The notes: generated by a model not told the origin, from the sequence alone. A DNA stretch of 64,000 nt from Symbiodinium natans (GCA_905221605.1 CAJNDS010000868.1:781107-845106); one strand, 5' to 3'. Positions 1-10,071 are shown, numbered from the stretch's first letter. Translations and numbers: made by a program.

Positions 1-120
1 TCGTTAGTCTGTCAGCATGGCGGGTCCGGATGCTCGGATTCTCGACTGCAGGAATATCCGCCATGATGGCAAGGGGAAAGCTCCCCTTAAGCCTGAAGGG
101 CTGTAAGCCCAGCGTTGCAG

Positions 121-167
121 GATGAATTTGGCATGACCATCAAGATCGAGCGACTGATCGAGGAGAG
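121..167 (+). CDS. candidate exon preceding an EF-hand exon
   Basis: After the acceptor ...gcgttgcag the frame reads DEFGMTIKIERLIEE, amphipathic and helix-like, up to a GTCTTG donor. It lies 280 bases upstream of the EF-hand exon on the same strand and could belong to the same Ca-binding protein. The link is inferred; the splice phase was not proven. Confidence 0.4.
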
Positions 168-431
168 GTCTTGCGAGCCAGCTTGGGTCCATTTGGCATG
201 CAACCTGGATCTTAGTCATGGACATGCCAGAAATCTGTTGCACCGCAAGTGCGACGACAATGTAGCAATCTACTACATGGATGGCACTACCCCACTACTC
301 AGATTACCGACTGGCCGGCATCCGCAGACGGAATACATGCAATCTCCTAAGCTCTCAACATACAAAAGAGCTCAGAATGGCATTCCCTTATGGTCTCTGT
401 GTAATTATGGCCCCCCAATATACTACTGTAG

Positions 432-501
432 TCTATCGGAGGAGCTTGACAAGGACAAGGATCAGAAGCTGGACTACCGTGAATTCGCGGCGCTTTTCCA
501 G
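432..501 (+). CDS. exon encoding a canonical EF-hand loop
   Basis: The frame reads LSEELDKDKDQKLDYREFAA. The 12-residue loop (448-483) has Asp at positions 1, 3, 5 and 9, Leu at 8 and Glu at 12, followed by Phe, which fits the EF-hand consensus apart from Gln instead of Gly at 6. It should bind Ca2+. The acceptor is probably the tag at 429-431; the 3' end is uncertain. EF-hands usually pair, and the partner hand is not seen, so this is part of a larger protein. Confidence 0.68.
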
Positions 502-642
502 CCGCACGCCTTGTCCAGATGTGAGCGCGCATGCTTAGCAATACGCTTGAAAACATCTTCGAAATTGTCTGACCTCAAACTTTTTCTGTTTTTTTTCGTT
601 TCCCAGCTTCATGTTGATTACTCCTTAGGGTACATGGTGTAG

Positions 643-677
643 TGTTGATAGGGTCGAGGGACCTGCGGCTGCTTGAG
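643..677 (+). CDS. candidate short exon
   Basis: The frame reads LIGSRDLRLLE up to a consensus donor GTGAGA at 678. Reading through the donor also stays open to a stop near 730 (VRRDLRYRADAPQF), so this could instead be a terminal exon. No family recognised. Confidence 0.3.
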
Positions 678-1118
678 GTGAGACGAGATCTGCGCTACCG
701 AGCTGATGCGCCGCAGTTCTGACGCCTTCCTTTCGCAAACATGCAACACCATGTCACCATGTATCGCTACAAAGTAGGTTCGACAAGATTTCTGTAAGCA
801 GTACCTTGTATTCTCGATGTTTTTAGGCGTTGGGGTTGAGGGGTGAACATTCATCTCAGGAGGGCGGCATGAAATACCAGTGATACAGTATCGCCCGAAA
901 AGCATTCAGCCCCTAGGCATTCGAAGAGTACCACATTTTGCACCGCCTTTGTGCTCGCCTCTGCCCCCAGTAGCCAAGCTAGAGACCCGAATTAGTACCT
1001 GCACGCCAGGTTTCACCACTCGTTCTCGTACTGGGACCATGTCGTTTCACCCTTCCACTGTGCCAAGCGAAGCGTCAACCCGACACCCTGCACCCGAAGC
1101 ATCCCTGTATCCTAAATC

Positions 1119-1129
1119 CACATATATAT

Positions 1130-1184
<55 letters not shown>

Positions 1185-1282
1185 TTTTTTTATATTTATA
1201 TATACATCTATATATATATATATATATACATATCTTGGGCTAAGAGTATATACACCTATGTGTATATATATATATATATGTG
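1119..1282. repeat. (TTTA)n and (TA)n microsatellite
   Basis: About 17 copies of TTTA followed by TA-rich sequence with two short (TA)n runs. Confidence 0.9.
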
Positions 1283-1300
1283 GGTCATCCTTGGGCTCAG

Positions 1301-1410
1301 AGTACGGGGCTTTGGGCGAAAGCGCCAGTGGCCCCGTAGTAGAGTCGCTTTTCCCCGCAGGCACTGCACCGTGGTTGAAAAATCAAGCCTTCGCCACAAG
1401 CCCGGAGAGA
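1301..1410 (+). CDS. candidate exon, 36 codons
   Basis: After the acceptor ttgggctcag the frame is open with a coding-like composition (EYGALGESASGPVVESLF, then APWLKNQAFATSPER) and ends at GTAGCC. A CCCTAAA array follows within 5 bases. No family recognised. Confidence 0.45.
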
Positions 1411-1461
1411 GTAGCCCTAAACCCTAAACCCTAAACCCTAAACCCTAAACCCTAAACCCTA
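1411..1461. repeat. (CCCTAAA)n telomere-like array
   Basis: Six near-perfect copies directly between two candidate exons. Confidence 0.95.
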
Positions 1462-1462
1462 G

Positions 1463-1522
1463 CACCCTGGCAAGGCCGCCAGGCCCTTCTTTCTCATATA
1501 TGACCAGTTTCTGGGGAACTGA
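1463..1522 (+). CDS. candidate exon with in-frame stop
   Basis: After the tag that closes the array the frame reads HPGKAARPFFLIYDQFLGN and then TGA. It could be a terminal exon or an internal one with an earlier donor. No family recognised. Confidence 0.38.
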   Translation, partial: HPGKAARPFFLIYDQFLGN

Positions 1523-1578
1523 CTATGCTGGTTCAGGTCATGAAGTGATAAGGGAGAAGCCGGCAGCCCTGTCAACAG

Positions 1579-1643
1579 GTGATGAGCGCGCACAACAAAT
1601 ACCTCCGCTCCTTGGACTACTACTTGCAGAAGGACACGCAACG
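1579..1643 (+). CDS. candidate exon, 21 codons
   Basis: Acceptor ctgtcaacag, donor GTATGC. The frame reads VMSAHNKYLRSLDYYLQKDT. The helix-like composition and good splice sites on both sides support it. No family recognised. Confidence 0.48.
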
Positions 1644-1941
1644 GTATGCGAAACGAAGCACACATACTCTGGTGCACCTCAACTATGTTGGTGTCGGGAT
1701 TTCTGGTTCAGGTACAGTTTTGGCCGGGGATACAAACACGGCCTCGAGCGCATCATCCAAAGCCGACGTTCCAGACCCTCTCTGTGGGTCCCTGAACTTA
1801 GCTCAACCTGAAGCCCTACAAAAACCAAACTCTTCTAGTTTCTACACTAGAGAAGTCTTAGACCCAATCAGCCTACCCCCAAGAACCTACACCCTAAACC
1901 CTAAACCCTGCATGAAGCCTAGCCTCTACTTACTACCCAAG

Positions 1942-2020
1942 CTGCCAAGCCTTCGCCGCCCGAAGCGCTCGGCTCCCACTTTTGGGGGGGTCACCCGGCC
2001 ACCTGCACGTGGCGGACCCG
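1942..2020 (+). CDS. candidate basic, Pro-rich exon
   Basis: Bounded by ccaag and GTACGC. Reads LPSLRRPKRSAPTF and then a Gly/Pro/Arg-rich stretch. The low-complexity composition lowers confidence. Confidence 0.33.
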
Positions 2021-2044
2021 GTACGCAGGAGCCGGATGGGTAGA

Positions 2045-2540
2045 GGGTCTAGGGTTTTTAGGGGGTGGTGGGCTAAGGGTATGTATGTATTTATTCTCAA
2101 TATAATATATATATATATATGTATATATATATAATATGTAGGTATACATATACATATATGTATGCTGGACGGCTTTTGGGGTGGTAGGGAAGGAGGCTTC
2201 GAGGCTTCGAGCGTCGCATCCCTGCAGATTCAGGCCTAAACCCGTGCCAAGCCCAGCGTAGCAACCCAGAGGCCTTTTTTCAGGAAATTTAGGTGTTAGG
2301 GTTTTTAGGGTTCTACAGGGTTTAGGATTAGGGTTTAGGATCCAGAGTCTAGGACTCAGGGTTTAGGGAATTCGGGTCCCCAAGCCCATGAACCATTGCA
2401 CATCCCAAATTCCTAAACCCTACCTAGAAAAAAGGAACTACATGGGAGCCTTTGGGTAAGCCCTAAGCCCTCCTGGTGTATGAGACTTTACCATGACGAA
2501 GGAAGACACTCCTGGTGCAGTTTAGGGCGCTCGGGGGCAT
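2045..2540. other. non-coding stretch with AT microsatellite and degenerate arrays
   Basis: (TA)n repeats occur at 2100-2160 and degraded TTTAGGG units at 2290-2370. A 28-base open piece before GTAAGC at 2456 is the only exon-like item and is too short to call. Confidence 0.6.
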
Positions 2541-2760
2541 TGAGGGCTCTTAGCGCATGACTGACTTCGGGGCTGTGGCCCACCATCCCATCGAACGACA
2601 CTCGTCCGTAAATGCAATCATGGGTTCCCCTACTACCCACCCCCCCCCCAGAATTAAGCCTAATCAAGGTGATTTAAGGCGGGAACCTGGGGCGGGAAGT
2701 AGAGAGGGGTGTAGTAGGGGAACCCCCTATGCAAGATAATGCCGATAATGCCAATCGCAG

Positions 2761-2803
2761 AAGCCCCTGCGCAGCCGAAATCCCAGGCGAGAAGAGCCAG
2801 ATA
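2761..2803 (+). CDS. candidate short exon
   Basis: Acceptor caatcgcag and consensus donor GTAAGG enclose KPLRSRNPRREEPD. Charged and in frame, with strong sites but only 14 codons. Confidence 0.4.
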
Positions 2804-3109
2804 GTAAGGGTTTCCGAAGAAAGGGGTAGGGGTCCCTTGAAGGGGATTCTATCCTATTGGGGTATGAAAGGGGTACCCCTATTTTGGGAAAATACCCAGA
2901 AATGGTGATCTGAATGATGGGGTCCTTGTTGGGTCTTCGTGTAAGATTTGATATCGCGGGCTATGGTCAGGGTATCCGCCTGAGTGGCCAGGAGAAAAGC
3001 TCGGATTCAATAGGCCATTGTGGAATGTACTTCCGCGCCCCGGCCCCATGCCCTGCCCGTCATTTATCAAGCTCACCTCAAAATAAGTTGCCTGCTACAC
3101 TGCTCACAG

Positions 3110-3143
3110 AAACTTCTTTCCAAAATCCGCCGTTCTATCGCCT
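3110..3143 (+). CDS. candidate short exon with consensus donor
   Basis: Acceptor tgctcacag and donor GTAAGT enclose KLLSKIRRSIA. The same frame is open further upstream (QAHLKISCLLHCSQ), so the exon may start earlier. Confidence 0.4.
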
Positions 3144-3560
3144 GTAAGTGCCTGCAAGTGTCCCAAATGTTGGGCAGTCTTGTAAAACCGTATTCAACAC
3201 AACGGCTATTTTGCGGTCTTGGAAGTTGGGGGCACTTGGGGTTCGCTGACTATAGCCAATTGAAACAATGTCTGAAAGCTTCTAGAACTGCAGCGCACAA
3301 CATCCTCGTCACTCACGCGCACTGTTTTGTGGTTTGTGTCAAGTTCGAGTTAGCCCCGGATGTTCACAGCATCAAGATCTCTGCATCGTGAACTCGAGAC
3401 AAGGACGAAGGCGTAGAGCGTCGCAGAACCGCTCCTCCAGGTGACCTGATGGCCCGGGCGTATACGAACAAGCCACGCAACAGCCATTTTGTTTTGTGTA
3501 CCAGTGCTGCAATCTGCTCTTACTTGTGACGTAGGATGTTTGAGTTCGGTGCCTTCTCAG

Positions 3561-3618
3561 CGCCCTACGCGACGCTCTGTGATTGTTGCGTTTTGGTGCT
3601 TGCGACTCACCTTCTGTT
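3561..3618 (+). CDS. candidate exon, hydrophobic
   Basis: Acceptor ccttctcag and donor GTATGT enclose RPTRRSVIVAFWCLRLTFC, a possible short membrane segment after a basic patch. No family recognised. Confidence 0.4.
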
Positions 3619-3691
3619 GTATGTACATGTGATCCATTCCTCGGAAACTCATATAGGAGTTTCATGATGAGTACGGCAATTTGCGGAGCAG

Positions 3692-3773
3692 CGGCGGGAG
3701 ATGGTTCCGCCGGGGCTGCGTTGCGGCTTCCGTCAGATTGGGGTCGACGTCTCCTGCGTTTTCCACTACCAAA
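3692..3773 (+). CDS. candidate exon with GTAAGA donor
   Basis: The frame reads AGDGSAGAALRLPSDWGRRL and then LRFPLP to the donor at 3774. Another frame is also open, so frame choice is uncertain. Confidence 0.33.
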
Positions 3774-3899
3774 GTAAGACCGGCTTCTGCTCAAATCAAC
3801 GCCCAAATGAATCGCCCGCATGGAAAAGCCGCTGGAAATCCTAAAAGCTTGCGGATTGCACGCGGCGCTCCGCGCGCCTCACTATACGTCAGGTTGTAG

Positions 3900-4530
3900 G
3901 TGCTGAACCTGCGCGCTTTAGCGGGGGCCCCCGGTTTAAAGTCAAATTTGCCGGGCTGCCCTCCGACTGCTTGGGGATCCAGATTGGGGTCCTGTGCAAA
4001 GTCCTGTCAATCTTAAAGGCCAGCCTGCTTTCCAGACCCGAAAACCCGACATCCCAACTAGCCCTAAACCCCAAACCCTAAAAGAGTTCCCATTGAACAG
4101 CCATATAAAAAGTCTCCATCAATCCGGCCAGCCTAACCTCCTTTTAATCTTATTGGCAGGCCTCCTTTCCAGACCCCGAAAACGCGGAATCCCCCCAACT
4201 GAGCCAATACCAAGAAAACCCGTCTTAAAACCGAATTTGGCATGATCCATCCGGCAAAGGGGTGGTCCAGGATCCAGCCTAACCTCCGATCATGGGCCTT
4301 GTTTGTTTCGGTACCCGCTTTAATGTCCTGGGCCCGGGCCCGCGCTGGATTTCGATGACTCCTAAGCCTCCTAAGCCTTCAGCCCCTGTTCTTATCTAAC
4401 CCCTGTTGAATGTGAATAATCTCCTCCTTCGGAAAGTCATATTAAACCCGTGGCCCGTTGAGCGAGGGCAAGGGGGCGGGGGAGGGGGGTGAACAGGGAC
4501 AGCTTACACCTTGGCACCCTTAAGAATTCT
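3900..4530. other. stretch without a supported exon
   Basis: Contains a few degraded CCCTAAA units (4060-4085) and one 12-codon open piece (IGVLCKVLSILK, 3983-4018) lacking a clear GT donor. Otherwise nothing stands out. Confidence 0.5.
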
Positions 4531-4532
4531 AA

Positions 4533-4648
4533 CCCTAAACCCTAAACCCGAAACCCGAAACCCTAAACCCTAAACCCTAAACCCTTAACCCTTAACCCTT
4601 AACCCTTAAACCCTTAAACCCTAAACCCTAAACCCTAAACCCTAAACC
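4533..4648. repeat. CCCTAAA array with CCCTTAA and CCCGAAA variants
   Basis: About 16 units. Blocks of one variant sit side by side, as expected from local unit turnover. It ends 12 bases before the ATG of the next gene. Confidence 0.95.
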
Positions 4649-4660
4649 GAAGCAGGGACC

Positions 4661-5299
4661 ATGGCTCCTCGCCGGCCGCGGGGTCTCATAGCGGGCCTCC
4701 TCCTCGCACTCTTCGGCGGCCCGGCGCTGAGCCGGTCGCCGTTGTGCGGCCTTTCGGCGGTTTAGGGTTTAGGGTTTAGGGTTTAGGGTTTAGGGTTTAG
4801 GGTTTGGGGTTTGGGGTTTGGGGTTTGGGGGTTGGGGTTTAGGGTCGTTTAGGGTTGTTTAGGGATTAGGGTACTTTATAATTATAACCCACTTCTAAGC
4901 CTCTTGAGTACCAAACTCGGGTTAAAGTTGGGCTATACAAGTACAAATATGATTGGGTTACTAAGTACCATGAATCTCCAAGGTGTTTTGACAGGGGTTC
5001 GGGTTTAGGACGTAGATTGCAACAATTCCTGGACTCGTAGATGAAGAACTGGTTGTACTAGCAGGACCCAGCTTGAGGCATTCGAAAGCTGCATGCGACG
5101 TTTGTCCGCTGGTGGTTTTGCAGAGCCGTTTGCGGGTGTCTTGAACCCAGACTTGGAGTTTGCACGGTGTGTAGAACCACACGGGAGCCCAGAACCACCC
5201 ACCTCCCGATGTCGTTTCAATCAGACCCTATAATTCAGAAATCCGAGAAAACTCTCGGTCGCCATGCAGGATCCTGGATCAGCCAGTCATTCGTGGCAG
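4661..5299 (+). CDS. N-terminal exons of a protein with a secretory leader (four-exon model)
   Basis: ATG at 4661 starts MAPRRPRGLIAGLLLALFGG, a basic n-region, a Leu/Ala core and a small-residue c-region, hence a signal peptide or the first part of a plastid bipartite leader. Exon 1 (4661-4759) stops where GTTTAGGG begins. Exon 2 (5016-5099) reads IATIPGLVDEELVVLAG. Exon 3 (5126-5166) reads PFAGVLNPDLEFA. Exon 4 (5225-5299) reads PYNSEIRENSRSPC and ends at GTTCGT. Phases agree through all joins (0, 0, 2/1, 2). Intron 1 holds a TTTAGGG array and an inverted-repeat element. The family is unknown; location is inferred from the leader. Confidence 0.52.
4760..4872. repeat. (TTTAGGG)n array with TTTGGGG variants
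   Basis: About 15 units. The first GT forms the apparent donor of the leader exon, and the array is in inverted orientation to the one at 4533-4648. Confidence 0.95.
4866..4984. mobile_element. MITE-like element, family A (degenerate copy)
   Basis: Terminal inverted repeats resemble those of the copies at 37370 and 45701: left gggtactttataattataaccc, right gggttactaagtacc..ctccaag. Non-coding, inside intron 1 of the leader gene. Confidence 0.55.
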
Positions 5300-5408
5300 G
5301 TTCGTGGGCTACTTGTGCGTTCAATCCGGGCCAAGTGGAGCTGTTTCATCAGAACTGTGCTGGCTTTGTGCTCTGGTCTTTCGAGGGTGGGGATTCGAAG
5401 GGGTTCAG

Positions 5409-5475
5409 ATGTCGGCTGGTGTTCTTTTGGGCACTCGAGCCATGCGAAGTCAATCACGCGATTATACGGGACTGA
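5409..5475 (+). CDS. candidate exon continuing the leader gene
   Basis: After aggggttcag one base completes the Arg codon left open at 5299, and the frame reads CRLVFFWALEPCEVNHAIIR to TGA. The frame one base on (MSAGVLLGTRAMRSQ) is also open, so frame rests only on phase. Confidence 0.35.
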
Positions 5476-5745
5476 GCAGCGAGTTCTGTCGTCAACGCAC
5501 AACGTTTTTCGTCAGCTTTCTTGCTTGACTGGAACAATAGCAATCCCATCAGACCTACCATAGTCTAGGCTGATCACCCAGACCTGCAACTTGATGTGAA
5601 CTGTGTATGCCCACGCCCATCGAGCTCGAATCTCAGGGAAGCAATAGCTGCAGTTGTGTACACTACGGCGAGTACAAGAGGACTCATAGCACAGTGAACC
5701 GAGTGGGGCAAATGAAGAGCTGACATGATGTCTCTGACGGTACAG

Positions 5746-6008
5746 CACTGGATTCTTGCGCTCGATGGCTCAAAACTACTTCGTCGCGCTAGTGCTGACA
5801 GTCAACAAAGCATCATCTATCCGCAGGTCGTTCTAAGACCCCATCTCCGATTGCACAGAGGCCGCCCACCCGCACCACGGGCTCGTTCCGTGGCTCGCTA
5901 TGCAGAGGAGGAGGCAAGGGAATCTCATGACTTCAAGCGTGTGGTAGACTATGCTGTGCCTGTTGTCTGCTGCGAGTGCCCTGAGGCCCCAAAAACATTA
6001 GACCTGTC
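5746..6008 (+). CDS. candidate long exon, about 87 codons
   Basis: After the acceptor cggtacag the frame stays open for about 260 bases: HWILALDGSKLLRRASAD, a basic Pro/Arg part, then VARYAEEEARESHDFKRVVD and YAVPVVCCECPEAP. The acidic helix followed by Cys residues looks like real protein. The 3' end is uncertain. It probably belongs with the leader gene upstream. Confidence 0.47.
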
Positions 6009-6057
6009 CGCCGATTGCCTCCCTCACACTCCCCCACCGTCCCCCCGCCTCCCGCGG

Positions 6058-6150
6058 AACCCTAAACCCTAAATCCTAAAACCCTCAAACCCTGAACCAC
6101 AAACCCCAAACCCTAAACCCTGAACCCCAAAACCCCAAACCCCCCAAAAG
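6058..6150. repeat. degenerate CCCTAAA array
   Basis: CCCTAAA, CCCCAAA and CCTGAAC variants immediately upstream of the next exon. Confidence 0.9.
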
Positions 6151-6158
6151 CCCGGCAG

Positions 6159-6217
6159 GCATCCTCCGGAGTGGTCCTCGAGGTGGCCGAACATGGTGTC
6201 AGTATGGTCTTGTTAGG
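6159..6217 (+). CDS. candidate exon, 19 codons
   Basis: Acceptor gcccggcag and donor GTCGAT enclose ASSGVVLEVAEHGVSMVLL. The hydrophobic pattern suits a beta-rich fold. No family recognised. Confidence 0.45.
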
Positions 6218-6219
6218 GT

Positions 6220-6660
6220 CGATACCTTCGCTCTCTAAGGGTAGTTTCAAGGGCAGGGGGTATTTAAGGGCCCCATATTTCGGGACGTTCATGAGGGAAC
6301 CTTTTCACGTTTAAGGGTAGTTTTCATGGTTCCTGAATGTAAAGGAGTATATAAGGGGTAGGGCCCCCCCATATTTGGGGACAATGGAGCTACCCTAAGA
6401 TTCATGAGAGGTACCTTTTCATGCCAAAGAGTAGCTTCATGGTCCCTTGCTACGATCCCTTTGCCTCTTTCAAGGGTTCTGATGTAAGGGCCCTTGGGCT
6501 GTATAGGGTATGTAAGGAGTGTGTAAGGGGTCCCCTAAGATTCATAAGTTGAAGCATATCGACAGCACCAGGGGTGTCGATGCATGAGGCAAAGCGTCCT
6601 TGCAACACCCTAAGGCCTGAGCATGAGTAAACCTTGTAGCCCAGTCGAGGCTAGGGAGTA
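6220..6660. other. repeat-like non-coding stretch
   Basis: Recurring pieces such as gtaccttttcatg, ggtagttttcatgg and ccccatatttggggac, several palindromic, suggest remnants of small inverted-repeat elements. No exon seen. Confidence 0.5.
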
Positions 6661-7061
6661 GCTGTGTTTAGCTGTTCTTTGTGGTTGAGGGGTGCTTTGC
6701 ACCACACTTCAACCCATGAAAGATTCCCAGTCATCTCGGCCTCTGTAACTTCTAACCCAAACGCAAAGGTTCACAATGATCTCCTATTGCCCTCCTGTAG
6801 ATGCTTCTGTTGGTTCAGCTCCAGAACCCTAAGCCGTAAGCTCTTTACTGAGGAGCCACCCAGCGATTCCGAGCTATCAGAAGAGACCAGTTCGGGCCAC
6901 GGCAAAGGGGGGGGGGGGGGCAGTGCTCGGAGACCCCAACTTTAAAAAGCAGGAGCCTCAACAGTGAGTAGCATTGTCTTCTACAGCCCCGACTAGTCAA
7001 GGCGCAAATTATATCAAAAAGGTTCCTTATGGTGAGCCATGAAAGACCTCAACTGCATCAG

Positions 7062-7150
7062 CCAAATCCGAAGGAGCAATGCGAACTCATATTCCTAGGA
7101 GCCCGACGACGTTTCTTTCTTCGCAACGCGCATTTCGGGACAAAGTCTCT
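7062..7150 (+). CDS. candidate exon, 29 codons, consensus donor
   Basis: Acceptor actgcatcag and donor GTAAGG. Reads PNPKEQCELIFLGARRRFFL and then RNAHFGTKS. A weaker exon (PTSQGANYIKKVPY, 6987-7031, donor GTGAGC) lies just upstream. No family recognised. Confidence 0.5.
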
Positions 7151-7469
7151 GTAAGGGCCCCTTATACCCACAGCTGAGGGCGAGCACATGTTCGAGGTTC
7201 CTGAATACCTTCTGGGAGGGTTAGGTTAGGACCCAAACTACATCTTAAACCAAAAACGTACCTTTTCAGTCCGAAATAACTTCGGGACCTAGATGGCGGC
7301 TTGTTGTGTGTTATCTCGGGCTGTTCTGTTGTGATCAGCCGGATGGAATGCTCAAGGATGCTCCCAGATTCAGGCATCGCGGGTGCTTGTCGATGTAGGA
7401 GCAGCTAGAATCCCCTGTCGGGGGTGAATTCGGGCTCTATGACCTCCATTTCCGCGACTTTCCATGCAG

Positions 7470-7532
7470 GTCTTGACCCTCGGCCAAAACGCACGTACAA
7501 GCCCAAGCGTGAGCTGGGCCCTCAGCCTCAGG
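7470..7532 (+). CDS. candidate basic exon
   Basis: Acceptor ttccatgcag. Reads LDPRPKRTYKPKRELGPQPQ and ends near GGTACA. Highly basic. Confidence 0.4.
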
Positions 7533-7576
7533 GTACAGGGCTTAGGGTCTGTGAGTTTTCTCTGGTTCCCCTGCAG

Positions 7577-7706
7577 CTCGTTGTTCCCGTGTGTTCGAGT
7601 TTCTTGGTGTACTGCGGACATGAGAAAGAAAGAGCTCAGTGGTTCAAAAGAGCACAGAAGCGCAGGCTGAGCACTAGCCACATGTGTCGGCAAACGTTTG
7701 AAGAAG
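7577..7706 (+). CDS. candidate exon, 43 codons
   Basis: Acceptor tcccctgcag and donor GTAGCG. Reads LVVPVCSSFLVYCGHEKERA, then QWFKRAQKRRLSTSHMCRQT. A hydrophobic strand followed by a basic helix. No family recognised. Confidence 0.52.
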
Positions 7707-7849
7707 GTAGCGTCAAGCTTGAAATCCAGTTCCTTAACTTCTAGTTAGCCTTCGTGAAGCGAACGACTCCGTCTGTGTCGTCCCAGTAGCCGCAACAGTG
7801 GCGGTGATTGTCAGTGTTCAGGAAGCCTTGTTCGAACTCTTGACATAAG

Positions 7850-8470
7850 TAGCAGAACGTGGCAGACTGGCAGACCGGCAAGCAGGGGTTGGGCTTGGTA
7901 GGAGGAGACGTAACACGAGGCAACCTATGGCTGGCCTTGTCTCACTCTTCTGCCCTGGCCTGGTGCCGTAAATTGAACGCATCCGCCAGATCAGTAGTCA
8001 GTAGTCCACCATGAACTGCATACAAGCTTTTTACCGCCCAGTCGTCGCGGCACCTTGTGCTGGGGACTCAGCAGACCGTTGAGCCGGCCGAGGAGGGCTT
8101 CAACCTCTGTGGGAGGTTTGCACAGCTTATTATCAGGCTTACGTACCTATTTCTTGTATGACAGGGAAGCGTTGTGACCTAATCAAAAGCACACTGGAAC
8201 AGATACGCTCATGCACACGCACACACATGTAAATATCACATATCCATGAATGTATTGACAATATCTATAGGATCTATGCACATACATGTATACATACAAT
8301 ACATATATACATACACGCAAGACATGCAGCATTCAAGTGGGCGTGCATGTTGGTAGAACCGTGCTTGCTGACCAGCCCTTCTTCCTGACCTTAGACACCT
8401 GGAGTCTTAGATGATGTCACCTTTTTACCTTCCTTCGTGGTACCTTGCTTCAGCCTGTCGCCGAGCTTTG
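7850..8470. other. mostly non-coding; AC/AT microsatellite
   Basis: Mixed (CA)n and (TA)n repeats at 8213-8325. One short exon candidate at 8072-8115 (QTVEPAEEGFNLCG, acceptor gactcag, donor GTTTGC). Nothing else seen. Confidence 0.5.
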
Positions 8471-8481
8471 CTGATGTCCAG

Positions 8482-8726
8482 AGCTTTGGCCATATTTGGG
8501 TTTCCAAGTGTTCCCAGACGACCTAGCTGCTGATACGACCCTGAAGCTCAAGCTGCACAAAACACAGGTCACCTCTGCCTGAGTATGCAAAGAACTGCGA
8601 CGGGGTTAAGCCACTTTGAGGGCTTATTGGGGTTAGGTACTGGAGATTATTTAAGCCAGCTGTCAGGCTACGCGCGTAGGGAGCTGAACGAAGAGGCAGA
8701 GAGGCAAGGGCTCCCTTGCCTGTGCG
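8482..8726 (+). CDS. two-exon model, phase-consistent
   Basis: Exon 8482-8567 reads LWPYLGFQVFPDDLAADTTL and then KLKLHKTQ, ending in phase 0 at GTCACC. Exon 8660-8726 starts in phase 0 after ttaagccag with LSGYARRELNEEAERQGLPC and ends where GTTTAGGG begins. The helix/strand alternation looks like protein. Family unknown. Confidence 0.55.
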
Positions 8727-8800
8727 GTTTAGGGTTTAGGGTTTAGGGTTTAGGGTTTAGGGTTTAGGGTTTAGGGTTTAGAGTTTGGTAAGGGTTTGGG
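8727..8800. repeat. (TTTAGGG)n array
   Basis: Nine to ten copies. The first GT serves as the apparent donor of the preceding exon. Confidence 0.95.
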
Positions 8801-9016
8801 GTTCAGGGTTTGGGGTTCTGCCTTGCTTCCTATAGGGATTCTGCTGGAGTCCGGCACAATCATCTAACGGGATGCCAAGGCCTTGCCAAACCAATCTTAG
8901 ACTTGAAGCCTCAGGAATTGGCGAAGGGCTCAGGGTTTAGGGTTTTGGGTTGCCAGACAAAGCCATGTAAGGTAAATGTACCTGCCGGGAGGCCCCATTT
9001 GCTGGTCCGTATCCTC

Positions 9017-9073
9017 CTAAACCCTAAACCCTAGACCCTAAAGCCTAAAGCCTAAACCCTAAACCCTAAACCC
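9017..9073. repeat. (CCCTAAA)n array
   Basis: About eight units with a few CCTAAAG variants, upstream of the next exon. Confidence 0.95.
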
Positions 9074-9081
9074 AGCCGTGA

Positions 9082-9197
9082 ATGAAGACATGCCTCCGAT
9101 CCAGACTGCGCCCGCACATCGAGCCGCTCCTATATGAGAAGCACTTGTCCCTCAAGGAGATCACCTTCGCAGGGAAGCCCGGTGAGATGGAGTTCCA
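9082..9197 (+). CDS. candidate exon, possible start of a gene
   Basis: ATG at 9082 just after the array reads MKTCLRSRLRPHIEPLLYEK, then HLSLKEITFAGKPGEMEF, to a GTGATT donor. An internal acceptor (gatccag, 9104) is the alternative start. No family recognised. Confidence 0.42.
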
Positions 9198-9383
9198 GTG
9201 ATTGAGGCTTGTAGAATACGATGGAGGAAAGCCATGGGTGCACCTGGAGGGTTAGGAAGGCTGTCCGAAAATCGGATGCCTTCAAGCCTCGGGCGGTGCC
9301 CTGAATGTCAATGTTGACATCGATTTATCAAAAAATGCCCTACACCGGAGCCCTTAAAACCGTTGATGATCTCCTTGTCCAAG

Positions 9384-9443
9384 GTGCTCAATCGCAAGGG
9401 CAAGGAGCTCCGGCATCTGCTTTACAAGCAAGGGGCCTGGAAG
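9384..9443 (+). CDS. candidate exon, 20 codons
   Basis: Acceptor cttgtccaag. Reads VLNRKGKELRHLLYKQGAWK up to GGTTTAGGG, again the edge of an array. Confidence 0.47.
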
Positions 9444-9560
9444 GGTTTAGGGTTTCGGGTTTAGGAAGGGTTTAGGGTTTCGGGATTCGGGTTTAGGAAG
9501 GGTGTAGGGTGTAGGGTTTCGGGTTCAGCGGTTAGGGTTTAGGGTTGGGAGGGGGAGGGA
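9441..9560. repeat. degenerate TTTAGGG/TTTCGGG array
   Basis: Interrupted units with TTTCGGG and GTGTAGG variants. Confidence 0.9.
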
Positions 9561-9633
9561 GGGGGGGAAGGGGAAGGGGAAGTGGAAAGGGGTGGGATGG
9601 CTCTTTGACATTCTTTTGGCGTGTTCCTGATTT

Positions 9634-9870
9634 TTGCGACATCTGCTCGCACTGGTGGCCCAAATCCCGCCCACTTTTGATGTTCCACTCTTCGCTGCAA
9701 AGAAAATAGATGTCCCGAAGCGTCATACCGATACCCCTAGCCCACATACCCTCGACCACACCGCCTTCGTTGACCTCGCGGAGTTTCGAGTTGGGTCCTT
9801 GTGGCTCAGGCCGCGTGTTGGCCTGCCAGTTTTCACTGAGCACAAGGCTGCGGCAGGAGAAGGGAAAGGT
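9634..9870 (+). CDS. weak candidate exon
   Basis: Open for 79 codons, including FDVPLFAAKKIDVPKRHTD and FVDLAEFRVGSLWLRPRVG. The opposite strand is also open over most of it, so strand is uncertain. Confidence 0.3.
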
Positions 9871-10071
9871 TAAGGCTTGAGGGCGTGGCCTTTTATGGAC
9901 CTTATGGTAAGTCAGTCTGGAGGCTCAAGATCCAAGCGTTAAGCTCGCCCACTCCAACCATAACCTGTAAGTCAAACTGCACAAAGGAAAATCATGCTCA
10001 TTGCTGGCGGACCCCTTGTAAGTCTTGAGGTGAGGGCCTGATTCCAACGGGAAAATCCGTGTTCTTGGCAG

